DNA of 64,000 nucleotides from contig CAJTTZ010000005.1 of the NCBI GenBank assembly GCA_910579505.1, positions 137,794 through 201,793 on the forward strand. The letters run 5' to 3'. The first letter of the stretch is position 1. Every line of letters begins with the position of its first letter. Source of the stretch: an uncultured Lachnospiraceae bacterium (lineage in GTDB: Bacteria; Bacillota; Clostridia; Lachnospirales; Lachnospiraceae). Below are positions 31,756 to 39,045 of this stretch, in pieces. The notes beneath the pieces were generated by a model. That model searched no databases. It was not told where the DNA came from and saw nothing but the letters and a program-made list of their open reading frames with translations. The position numbers and the translations under genes are program-made.

Positions 31756-33063
31756 ATGGAAGAAACCTTTGAGACTTACGGGGCGGCGGTGGATTATATC
31801 AGCGCCACCCCTAAATTTACGACAAAAAACAGCATGGAGGATACCGCGCTCTTCTGGGAGCGTCTCGGATATCCGGCGAAGAAGAGTAAGATATTACACA
31901 TAGCAGGCACAAACGGAAAAGGCTCCGTTTGTGCTTATTTGTCTTCTGTTTTGCGAGAAGCGGGCATTTCCTGCGGCATGTTCACGTCTCCCCATCTTGT
32001 GAGCATGAGGGAGCGGTTTGTGATTGACGGGAAGATGGTGTCCAAGGATGACTTTCTGTATGCGTTTGGCGTGGTGATGGGGGAGGTGAAGCGTCTCGCG
32101 TCGTCTTATCACCCCACATTTTTCGAACTGCTGTTTTTCATGGCGATGGTACTGTTTGAGAAATACGGCGTGGAGTATGTGATTTTGGAGACAGGCCTTG
32201 GAGGCAGGCTTGACGCCACCAATGTGGTGGGGGAGAAAAAACTGTGCGTGATAACCGCAATCGGCTACGACCACATGGAATATCTGGGGGAGACGCTTGC
32301 ACAGATCGCGGGAGAAAAAGCGGGGATCATGCGCCCGGGCGTGCCGGTGGTATACCCGGAGGGGCGGGAGGAAGTGAACCGCGTCATGGAGGAATACGCA
32401 AAAAGAATCGGGGCAAAAAGCTTTCCGATAGAGAAGGCTGCGATAAAAGAAATAAAGATTAGACACAAAACGATTGATTTTTCTCTTCATTTACACTATT
32501 ATGATTATATTGGTTTTACTGTGTCCACTTCTGCACTCTATCAGGTGGAGAACGCTTCGCTTGCGGCAAGCGCCCTGGCGCTTCTGGATGATGGGCGGAT
32601 CACGGTTTCCGCCCTGCAAAGAGGGATAAGGGAAACGGTCTGGGAGGGCAGAATGGAGGAAATCCTGCCGTCGGTATATCTGGACGGTGCGCACAACGTG
32701 GATGGGATTCGTGCCTTTTTAGAGACGGTAAAACAGCATTCCTGTACCGGCAGGCGCATCCTGCTTTACTCAACGGTGCGGGACAAGCAGTACGCCCGGG
32801 CGGCGGATCTGCTTGCGCAGGCGGGTCTTTTTGACGAGATATGCCTCGTGCCCTTACAGGGGGATCGGGCGCTTCCGCTTGCAAAACTTACGGATTGTTT
32901 CGGGCAATATACCGGATTTGAAAGAAAGGCTTTTGAAACGCTTGATGCGGCGTTTGCGGAGCTGCTTGCACAAAAACATGACGGGGATAAGGTGTATATT
33001 GTCGGTTCATTATATTTGGCGGGCGAAGTAAAGGCCCTTTTGAGGAGATTTGACAATGATTAA
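31756..33063 (+). CDS. folC: Bifunctional folylpolyglutamate synthase/dihydrofolate synthase
   Basis: This 435-residue Mur-ligase-like enzyme adds glutamate to folates, keeping them in the cell and suited to their enzymes. The ATP-binding P-loop HIAGTNGKGSVCAYLSSVL is at about residues 50-68; the folate loop and FTSPHLVSMRERFVIDGK follow, and the second domain contains YLDGAHNVDGIRAFLE. The ATG at 31756 is preceded by TGGAGAT; an ATG at 31730 lies in another context overlapping the FapA stop and is less likely. The gene ends eight bases inside a small ORF at 33056. Confidence 0.92.
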   Translation: MEETFETYGAAVDYISATPKFTTKNSMEDTALFWERLGYPAKKSKILHIAGTNGKGSVCAYLSSVLREAGISCGMFTSPHLVSMRERFVIDGKMVSKDDFLYAFGVVMGEVKRLASSYHPTFFELLFFMAMVLFEKYGVEYVILETGLGGRLDATNVVGEKKLCVITAIGYDHMEYLGETLAQIAGEKAGIMRPGVPVVYPEGREEVNRVMEEYAKRIGAKSFPIEKAAIKEIKIRHKTIDFSLHLHYYDYIGFTVSTSALYQVENASLAASALALLDDGRITVSALQRGIRETVWEGRMEEILPSVYLDGAHNVDGIRAFLETVKQHSCTGRRILLYSTVRDKQYARAADLLAQAGLFDEICLVPLQGDRALPLAKLTDCFGQYTGFERKAFETLDAAFAELLAQKHDGDKVYIVGSLYLAGEVKALLRRFDND

Positions 33064-33202
33064 TTTTGAAGAGGAGCTGAAAAAGTTCCACCCCAGTCTG
33101 GAAGTGGAGGACGCGGAGGAAGCGATCTACAATCAGGATCTGACGGATATGGCTGATCTGATGGTGAAGATCGTCAAGGAATCGAAGAAAGCAGTAGAAT
33201 AG
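33056..33202 (+). CDS. Small conserved-looking acidic protein, 48 residues
   Basis: An ATG at 33056 with GAGGAG just upstream opens a 48-residue ORF (MINFEEELKKFHPSLEVE...KIVKESKKAVE) that overlaps folC by eight bases and ends 13 bases before the TPR gene. The overlap, ribosome binding site and operon position support translation. It is predicted helical and rich in Glu, Lys and Asp, with no Cys and no membrane span. I do not recognise a named family. It may be a small partner of FolC or of the TPR protein. Confidence 0.65.
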   Translation: MINFEEELKKFHPSLEVEDAEEAIYNQDLTDMADLMVKIVKESKKAVE

Positions 33203-33215
33203 GGGATTGGCATAG

Positions 33216-34637
33216 ATGATTTGTTATCAGTGTGGCTGTACGCTGTCTGAACATGATTTTTGCACGAACTGCGGTGCCGATGTAGCCCTTTATAAGAGGA
33301 TCATATATATCTCTAACCGTTTCTACAACGACGGACTGGAGCGGGCAAGCGTCAGAGATCTGACGGGTGCGATTACAAGTTTGCGGCAGAGCCTTAAATT
33401 TGACAAGAATAATGTGGAAGCAAGAAACCTTCTCGGACTGGTCTATTTTGAGACCGGCGAGGTAGTTGCGGCATTAAGCGAGTGGGTTATCAGCAAGAAC
33501 CTGCGTCCGAAGAAAAATATCGCGGACGATTATATCAATATGATTCAGACGAATCAGAACCGTCTGGACACCATCAACCAGACCATTAAGAAATATAATC
33601 AGGCGCTCACTTACTGTAATCAGGACAGCCTGGATCTGGCGGTGATCCAGTTAAAGAAGGTATTATCCTTAAATCCGAAGTTTATCCGGGCGCATCAGCT
33701 TCTTGCGCTGCTGTATATCAACAGCGAGGAGTGGGAGCGGGCGAAAAGGGAACTGACCAAGTGCCTGGAGATTGACGCGAACAATACGGCGACGCTTCGA
33801 TACCTGAAAGAAGTGGACGAGATGCTGCTTCCCGAGGAGGGTGTTAAGGGCAGCACGAAGAAAAAGAAGTCGGAGGAGATCGTCAAATACCAGAGCGGCA
33901 ATGAGACGATTATCCAGCCGGTGAACATGAAGGAGGGCAGGGGCGTTACCTCCCTGTTAAATCTGGGAATCGGGCTTGCCATCGGCATAGCAATCGCCTT
34001 TTTCCTGATCCTGCCGGCGAGGATACAGACCGCAAGGGCGAGTCTTGACGAGGACCTGCGCAAGGTCAGCGAACAGTCCGACGCGAAGACAGCGACCATT
34101 GACGAACTGCAGCAGCAGCTCGGAGAGCTTCAGGCGCAGAATGAGACACTGCAGCAGGATCTGACGGCTTATATGGGGCAGGACGGGACATTGCAGTCCG
34201 TGGAGAGCCTGATGAAAGCGGCCGGCGCATATCTGACGGATCCCGAGGACGTTACCGTCGTCGCAGATTATCTGACGGAGATCGAGGAGGCGCGCGCGCA
34301 GGAGGAAGAGCACGAAAATTCGGAGGCGTTTGAGAGCCTTTACAATACACTGTTAGCCCTTGTGGGACCGCAGATTGCGGAGTCCTATGACGAGGACGGA
34401 CATGCGGCCTTCTGGGCCGGGAATTATGCGGATGCCATTCCGAATCTGGAAAAGGCATTTCGGTATGATGCCACCAACGGACAGGCGCTCTTTGATCTGG
34501 CAAACTCATACTACCGTATGGGTGAGGAGGCGAAGGCGAAAGAAATCTACCAGCAGGTTATAGAACTGTTCCCCAATACGGAGAAGGCGGATAAGTCCAA
34601 GGATACGCTGGCGCAGATAGAAAGCGCACAGGAGTAA
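33216..34637 (+). CDS. Zinc-ribbon and TPR membrane protein
   Basis: This 473-residue protein has a zinc ribbon at the N-terminus (Cys3, Cys6, Cys16, Cys19), a TPR region (about 40-205: DLTGAITSLRQSLKFDKNNVEARNLLGLVYFETGE; ALTYCNQDSLDLAVIQLKKVLSLNPKFIRA), one membrane span (about 245-268), a coiled coil (about 270-320) and more TPRs at the C-terminus (DAIPNLEKAFRYDATNGQALFDLANSYYRMGEE). The N-terminal part is therefore cytoplasmic and the C-terminal part outside. Such double-sided TPR proteins act as scaffolds. A terminator lies 54 bases downstream. Function unknown. Confidence 0.75.
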   Translation: MICYQCGCTLSEHDFCTNCGADVALYKRIIYISNRFYNDGLERASVRDLTGAITSLRQSLKFDKNNVEARNLLGLVYFETGEVVAALSEWVISKNLRPKKNIADDYINMIQTNQNRLDTINQTIKKYNQALTYCNQDSLDLAVIQLKKVLSLNPKFIRAHQLLALLYINSEEWERAKRELTKCLEIDANNTATLRYLKEVDEMLLPEEGVKGSTKKKKSEEIVKYQSGNETIIQPVNMKEGRGVTSLLNLGIGLAIGIAIAFFLILPARIQTARASLDEDLRKVSEQSDAKTATIDELQQQLGELQAQNETLQQDLTAYMGQDGTLQSVESLMKAAGAYLTDPEDVTVVADYLTEIEEARAQEEEHENSEAFESLYNTLLALVGPQIAESYDEDGHAAFWAGNYADAIPNLEKAFRYDATNGQALFDLANSYYRMGEEAKAKEIYQQVIELFPNTEKADKSKDTLAQIESAQE

Positions 34638-34690
34638 GGCGCGGGAGCCCGCGGTATACAAAAGAAAAAGGAATAGATAAGACGCGAAAG

Positions 34691-34721
34691 AGAATGTGAT
34701 GGAAACATCATGTTCTTTTTT
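34691..34721 (+). terminator. Rho-independent terminator after the TPR gene
   Basis: An 11-bp stem (34691-34701 with 34706-34716, two G-U pairs) closes a four-base loop and is followed by a T-run to 34721. Confidence 0.85.
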
Positions 34722-34737
34722 GTTGTAAATAAGCGTA

Positions 34738-34866
34738 GACGAAACAATCAATTCTACGTCGCCGCGCTTTCGCTCCGCTCCGAGCGTAACAGACGCTAAA
34801 CTCGTGAAAAACCTCGTTAAGCGCTGACGCTCTACAAGGGGCTTCTTAAGAATAGATTGTTTCGTC
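34738..34866. repeat. MITE-like palindromic element upstream of spoIIAA
   Basis: GACGAAACAATCAATTCT (34738-34755) and its inverse (34849-34866, 17 of 18 matching) bracket a 129-bp segment. The interior has further short inverted repeats (GAGCG/CGCTC types). No ORF is present. It lies between a terminator and the spoIIA ribosome binding site, so it may carry or interrupt the spoIIA promoter. Confidence 0.55.
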
Positions 34867-34931
34867 TTGGGTTTTGGCAAGGCAAAGAACAGAGTGTTTG
34901 CAAAGATAGGGCAAAGGAGGGTTTACATAAT

Positions 34932-35264
34932 ATGGATGAAGATTACAAGGTGATTGACAATTACTTGATGATACGGATGCCGGCTGAAATTGACCACCAT
35001 CAATCAGTTGACATAAGTAAGAGAGCGGACAGGTATATCGTCTCAAAACAGGTGGGGAATGTGGTGTTTGATTTTGAGCGGACAACCTTTATGGACAGTT
35101 CGGGCGTGGGGATTATTCTTGGACGTTACCGAAAAATTTCCTGTTTCGGTGGGAAGGTGTACGCGGTGAACGCGGGCAGCAGGATCAGGCGTCTTCTTCT
35201 TTTGTCCGGGCTTGAAAATATTGTTGAGATCATGGAGTGGAGAGGGGAAGAAAAGAATGATTGA
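34932..35264 (+). CDS. spoIIAA: Anti-sigma-F factor antagonist SpoIIAA
   Basis: This 110-residue STAS-domain protein carries the phosphorylation loop FMDSSGVGIILGRY, the hallmark of SpoIIAA, in which the first or second Ser is phosphorylated by SpoIIAB. Unphosphorylated SpoIIAA pulls SpoIIAB off sigma F in the forespore. It is the first gene of the spoIIA operon and overlaps spoIIAB by eight bases. AAGGAGG (34914-34920) precedes a GTTTACATAA decamer and the ATG. Upstream in-frame codons run into the palindromic element and are not used. Confidence 0.95.
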   Translation: MDEDYKVIDNYLMIRMPAEIDHHQSVDISKRADRYIVSKQVGNVVFDFERTTFMDSSGVGIILGRYRKISCFGGKVYAVNAGSRIRRLLLLSGLENIVEIMEWRGEEKND

Positions 35265-35745
35265 GATCAAAGAAAAGAATGATTACAGACTGGTGACTAA
35301 CGAGATGCGTCTGGAATTTGCGGCGGTGTCTGACAATGAAGCTTTTGCGAGGATGGCGGTGTCGGCGTTTATTGCCCCTTTGAATCCGACGCTCGAGGAA
35401 CTTTCCGACGTGAAGACGGCGGTATCTGAGGCGGTGACAAACGCGATTATCCACGGCTACGGGAACAGGGGGCGCGTGACGGACAGGGTGCAGATGAACT
35501 GTGAGCTGAAGGGAAGCATTCTGGAAGTGGAAATAGTTGACCGGGGCGTGGGGATAGAGGATGTGAACCGCGCCATGGAGCCGCTTTATACGACCAGGCC
35601 TGAATGGGAGCGCTCCGGCATGGGGTTTGCCTTTATGGAAGCATTTATGGATGAACTGGAAGTTTTCTCCGAACCTGAGCTGGGGACGACTGTGCGCATG
35701 TATAAAAAGATCGGGCTCGGCAGCTGGATTGTCGGCGAGGAGTAG
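35257..35745 (+). CDS. spoIIAB: Anti-sigma-F factor SpoIIAB
   Basis: This 162-residue protein is a GHKL-fold ATPase and Ser kinase. The N box is DVKTAVSEAVTNAIIHGY and the G box regions are EIVDRGVGIEDV and RSGMGFAFMEAFMD. It binds sigma F and phosphorylates SpoIIAA. The ATG at 35257 follows GAGAGGGGAAG and overlaps the spoIIAA end. The sigF gene begins three bases after its stop. The length is slightly above the Bacillus protein. Confidence 0.95.
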   Translation: MIEIKEKNDYRLVTNEMRLEFAAVSDNEAFARMAVSAFIAPLNPTLEELSDVKTAVSEAVTNAIIHGYGNRGRVTDRVQMNCELKGSILEVEIVDRGVGIEDVNRAMEPLYTTRPEWERSGMGFAFMEAFMDELEVFSEPELGTTVRMYKKIGLGSWIVGEE

Positions 35746-35748
35746 CCT

Positions 35749-36504
35749 ATGGAGGAGACTGCCGTATTAATCGAACGATCACAGGCAGGAGATAAAGAGG
35801 CGCGTGAGGTACTGATAGAGGAAAATCTGGGTCTGGTGCGGCATATAGTCAAACGGTTCACAGGCAGGGGATATGATGCGGAAGACCTGTTTCAAATCGG
35901 CTGTATCGGGCTGATTAAGGCAATCGACAAGTTTGATTTGAATTTCGGGGTGCGCTTTTCCACTTACGCGGTGCCCATGATTCAGGGGGAGATCAAGCGG
36001 TTTCTGCGGGACGACGGCATGGTGAAAGTGAGCCGTACACTCAAGGAAAACGGCTGGAAAATTAAGCAGGCAGCGGAGCGGCTGTCCCAGATTTACGGCA
36101 GGGACGCGACTTTGCAGGAGCTTTCCGCGGAGACGGAGCTCTCGATAGAAGATATCGTGATGGCGCTTGACGCCAACGTGGAGGTGGAATCCATCTACAA
36201 GTCCGTCTACCAGTCTGATGGCAATGAGATTTACCTCGTAGACCAGGTGGTGGGGGACGGCGCGGGCTGTACGGCGGGACTGAACCGGGCGAACGAGGAT
36301 TCGGAAAAGGAGAAAATCTTAAACCATATGCTTCTGGAACAGCTCATGGGGACGCTTTCGGAGACGGAAAGAATGCTCATCCAGATGCGATACTTTCAGG
36401 ACAAGACACAGGTGGAAGTGGCGAAAAGCCTCGGCATCAGCCAGGTGCAGGTCAGCCGTATGGAGAAAAGGATCCTGCTGCGGCTAAGGAGAGAGGTGGG
36501 GTGA
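35749..36504 (+). CDS. sigF: RNA polymerase sigma factor SigF (forespore-specific)
   Basis: This 251-residue sigma-70 family factor directs early forespore transcription. It has region 2 (LVRHIVKRFTGRGYDAEDLFQIGCIGLIKAIDKFD, GVRFSTYAVPMIQGEIKRFLRDDG), region 3 and region 4 (LIQMRYFQDKTQVEVAKSLGISQVQVSRMEKRILL). It follows spoIIAB by three bases in the classic spoIIAA-spoIIAB-sigF order, which makes the subtype call firm. A weak hairpin with a T-run (about 36493-36523) may end the operon. Confidence 0.95.
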   Translation: MEETAVLIERSQAGDKEAREVLIEENLGLVRHIVKRFTGRGYDAEDLFQIGCIGLIKAIDKFDLNFGVRFSTYAVPMIQGEIKRFLRDDGMVKVSRTLKENGWKIKQAAERLSQIYGRDATLQELSAETELSIEDIVMALDANVEVESIYKSVYQSDGNEIYLVDQVVGDGAGCTAGLNRANEDSEKEKILNHMLLEQLMGTLSETERMLIQMRYFQDKTQVEVAKSLGISQVQVSRMEKRILLRLRREVG

Positions 36505-36633
36505 TAGGTTTAACACCTTTTTATACTTTCGCTTGATACACAAGTTTTTTCCCAATATGCCTTGAAAACGATTTTTAATGGATTTATCCTTGATTTAAGG
36601 ATATCCCCAGAACATTTAAAGGAGAAAAAAGAC

Positions 36634-37611
36634 ATGATGCAGGGCAGAAGGGAAACACTTGAAAAAACAGTAATGCGTGATTATGGAAATATTGCGGGCA
36701 TCGTTGTATTAAAGGACGGCGGGACACTATATGAAAATTATTTTAATGAGTGTACCGCTAACAGTCGGATTCATGTATATTCCGTAACGAAAAGTATCAT
36801 TTCCATACTGATAGGAATTGCGGTGGACAAAGGTTACATCAAAAATCCCGACCAAAAAGTATTGGATTTTTTCCCTGCATATGAAATCAAAAAGACAGAG
36901 AAGACAATTCAAAATATTACCCTAAAGAATTTATTGACAATGACTGCGCCGTATAAATACAAATGGAATCCTTATATAAAGTATTTTACAAGTGATGACT
37001 GGGTAAAATTCTCACTCGATTTGTTGGGCGGCAGGGGACAGGTCGGCAAATTCAGGTATGCGCCACTGATTGGCCCGGATATTATGTCAGGCATTCTCGG
37101 CAGGGCGACAGGACAACCCGTCCTAAATTTTGCGCAAGAAAATTTGTTTGCGCCACTGGGAATTGTTGTAGAAAAGAATATCATTTTTCAAAACAAGGAG
37201 GAACAGCTTGCGTTTAACCAGGCTACGGACATCAGCGGATGGGTGGCTGACCCTATGGGCGTAAATACGGCGGGCTGGGGACTTACACTCTCTCCCATGG
37301 ATATGGCGAAACTCGGCCAGTTATATTTAAATCACGGAATGTGGAATGGCAGACAAATCGTATCGGATAGATGGGTAGAAGAAAGCACGAAGGAGCACAG
37401 CCGATGGAAAACGCAAAATCTGCCGTACGGTTATTTGTGGTGGATTTATCAAGATGGCTTTGCAGCCATGGGGGATGGGGGAAATACCATTTTTGTCAAC
37501 ACGAAAAAAAACATGGTGTTTGCAATCGCCTCTCTGTTCAGACCCAGGGCAAGGGATAGAATAGAATTGATCCGGGAGTATATCGAGCCGGTGTTTGATG
37601 ACTGTGTATAG
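36634..37611 (+). CDS. Serine hydrolase, beta-lactamase/class C family
   Basis: This 325-residue protein has the catalytic SVTKS motif (Ser50, Lys53), a middle segment with RYAPLIGPDIMSG in place of YxN, and GDGGNTIFV as the third-box equivalent. Class C-like enzymes include esterases, D-aminopeptidases and beta-lactamases; no signal peptide is visible, so it is probably cytoplasmic or lipid-free. The start at 36634 follows AAAGGAG; an upstream TTG at 36562 has no good ribosome binding site. The gene is clearly richer in A and T than the surrounding DNA and breaks up the housekeeping genes, which suggests recent acquisition. A small hairpin (ATCCTT/AAGGAT, about 36585-36602) lies upstream. 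Confidence 0.8.
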   Translation: MMQGRRETLEKTVMRDYGNIAGIVVLKDGGTLYENYFNECTANSRIHVYSVTKSIISILIGIAVDKGYIKNPDQKVLDFFPAYEIKKTEKTIQNITLKNLLTMTAPYKYKWNPYIKYFTSDDWVKFSLDLLGGRGQVGKFRYAPLIGPDIMSGILGRATGQPVLNFAQENLFAPLGIVVEKNIIFQNKEEQLAFNQATDISGWVADPMGVNTAGWGLTLSPMDMAKLGQLYLNHGMWNGRQIVSDRWVEESTKEHSRWKTQNLPYGYLWWIYQDGFAAMGDGGNTIFVNTKKNMVFAIASLFRPRARDRIELIREYIEPVFDDCV

Positions 37612-37641
37612 GGGGACGGCGACTGGGCGGCGAATTGCGCA

Positions 37642-37670
37642 TTGAAAACAGCCTCAAGATATGGTACAGT
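37642..37670 (+). promoter_or_regulatory. Sigma-A promoter of pyrE
   Basis: TTGAAA (37642-37647), 17 bases, TACAGT (37665-37670). A GAGATAT/ATATCTC hairpin (37682-37699) follows in the leader. Confidence 0.6.
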
Positions 37671-37742
37671 GGGTTGTGTGAGAGATATTTCCATATCTCA
37701 AACATAGCGCAAGTGTCAGCAAAGGAAGATGAGGATAAAACG

Positions 37743-38420
37743 ATGGAACAGTACAAGCAGGAATTTATCGGCTTTATGATAGAGAGCCGGGTGTTGCAGT
37801 TTGGGGACTTTACTTTAAAGAGCGGCAGGAAATCCCCGTTTTTTATGAATGCGGGCGCTTATGTGACCGGCGCGCAGCTGCGGAAACTGGGCGAATACTA
37901 TGCGAAGGCGATTCACGACAATTACGGGTTAGATTTTGACGTGCTGTTTGGCCCCGCTTACAAGGGCATTCCCCTCACAGTGGCGACGACCATGGCGATC
38001 AGCGAACTTTACGGAAGGGAGATCCGTTACTGTTCCAACAGAAAAGAAGTGAAGGATCACGGCGACACCGGGATTCTGCTTGGCTCCAAACTGAAAGACG
38101 GCGACAGGGTAGTCATCATAGAGGATGTGACGACTTCCGGGAAATCTATTGAGGAGACATTCCCTATTATCAAGGCGCAGGCGGACGTTTCCGTCAAGGG
38201 ACTGATGGTGTCCTTAAACCGTATGGAAAAAGGGCTTTCAAGCGACAGCAGTGCGCTCGATGAGATCAAGGAGAAGTACGGATTTAAGACAGGCGCAATT
38301 GTAACCATGGAAGAAGTCGTAGAGTGCCTTTACAACAAGCCTGTTGACGGTAAGATTTATATCGACGACGACATAAAGGGACGGATTGACGCTTATTATG
38401 AAACTTACGGCGCAAAGTAA
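37743..38420 (+). CDS. pyrE: Orotate phosphoribosyltransferase
   Basis: This 225-residue enzyme joins orotate and PRPP to form OMP in pyrimidine synthesis. The PRPP loop VVIIEDVTTSGKSIEE, the TLKSGRKSPFFMNAG segment and FGPAYKGIPL are typical of PyrE. ATG 37743 is chosen because upstream residues do not look like the family and AAGGAAG precedes. It stands alone, away from other pyr genes, behind its own promoter. Confidence 0.95.
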   Translation: MEQYKQEFIGFMIESRVLQFGDFTLKSGRKSPFFMNAGAYVTGAQLRKLGEYYAKAIHDNYGLDFDVLFGPAYKGIPLTVATTMAISELYGREIRYCSNRKEVKDHGDTGILLGSKLKDGDRVVIIEDVTTSGKSIEETFPIIKAQADVSVKGLMVSLNRMEKGLSSDSSALDEIKEKYGFKTGAIVTMEEVVECLYNKPVDGKIYIDDDIKGRIDAYYETYGAK

Positions 38421-38462
38421 AGCATGCGGACATGCGAAGAACGCTTCGGAATGGAGGGAAAT

Positions 38463-38615
38463 ATGGAAGAGAGAACTTATAAGATCATGGGCGGGGCAGG
38501 AGCCCTAAATCTTGCATTTGGCGTGGTGGTCATGGTGGTAGGCATAGCAGGGGGCGTGCTCTTAGTCATCAGCGGCGCGAAGCTTCTGGCAGGAAGAAAC
38601 AAGATCCTGTTTTAA
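38463..38615 (+). CDS. Small membrane protein, 50 residues
   Basis: The ORF starts at ATG 38463 behind GGAGG and encodes MEERTYKIMGGAGALNLAFG... with one or two hydrophobic Gly/Val-rich segments (about residues 9-45) ending LLAGRNKILF. It follows pyrE by 42 bases and a hairpin with a short T-run ends it. The family is unassigned, but ORFs of this type, with a GAxNLxxGVVxxVxG pattern, look like conserved single-span proteins of Clostridia. Confidence 0.6.
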   Translation: MEERTYKIMGGAGALNLAFGVVVMVVGIAGGVLLVISGAKLLAGRNKILF

Positions 38616-38623
38616 AGAAAAGG

Positions 38624-38660
38624 GAGGGCGTTTTCGGCGAGGACGAGGATGCCCTCTTTT
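38624..38660 (+). terminator. Probable terminator after the small membrane protein gene
   Basis: GAGGGC (38624-38629) pairs with GCCCTC (38651-38656), followed by TTTT. The large loop makes it a moderate candidate. Confidence 0.5.
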
Positions 38661-38701
38661 GCGCGAATAGGCAGAGCCGGAACGCGGGGAGGACGGACGC
38701 G

Positions 38702-39016
38702 GTGAAAAAAGATTTCATGTTTACCAATAAGGAGCATACGCTCAAAGGGATTATGGCTACGATTCTGGGCGTGATCTCGCTGGTGTCTCTGGTTTTCATA
38801 ATTGTGGACAGCTATGCGAGGGCGGGGGAGGTTCCCCTGCAGTACGGGGCAGTGGCGTTCCTGACGATGATTTTTGCCTTTGTAGGTATTGCGCTGGGAG
38901 TCATGTCCAAATCGGACCGGGATAAGTTTTATTTTTTTAGTTATCTGGGCATTGTATTAAATGTACTTGTGCTGGCGGCGCTCAGCGTGATCTTGTATGC
39001 GGGGGCGTATGCCTGA
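38702..39016 (+). CDS. DUF6142-like membrane protein
   Basis: This 104-residue protein has three predicted spans (about residues 14-34, 46-66 and 78-100) and a basic N-terminus (MKKDFMFTNKEHTLKGIMATILG). The pattern fits small Clostridia membrane proteins of the DUF6142 type, recalled from memory. Start is GTG 38702 behind GGAGG. It is followed by the M29 peptidase gene after 29 bases, so the two may be one transcript. Function unknown. Confidence 0.65.
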   Translation: MKKDFMFTNKEHTLKGIMATILGVISLVSLVFIIVDSYARAGEVPLQYGAVAFLTMIFAFVGIALGVMSKSDRDKFYFFSYLGIVLNVLVLAALSVILYAGAYA

Positions 39017-39045
39017 CGTAGAAAAAGGAGGTTTGTGGCAGTCTT

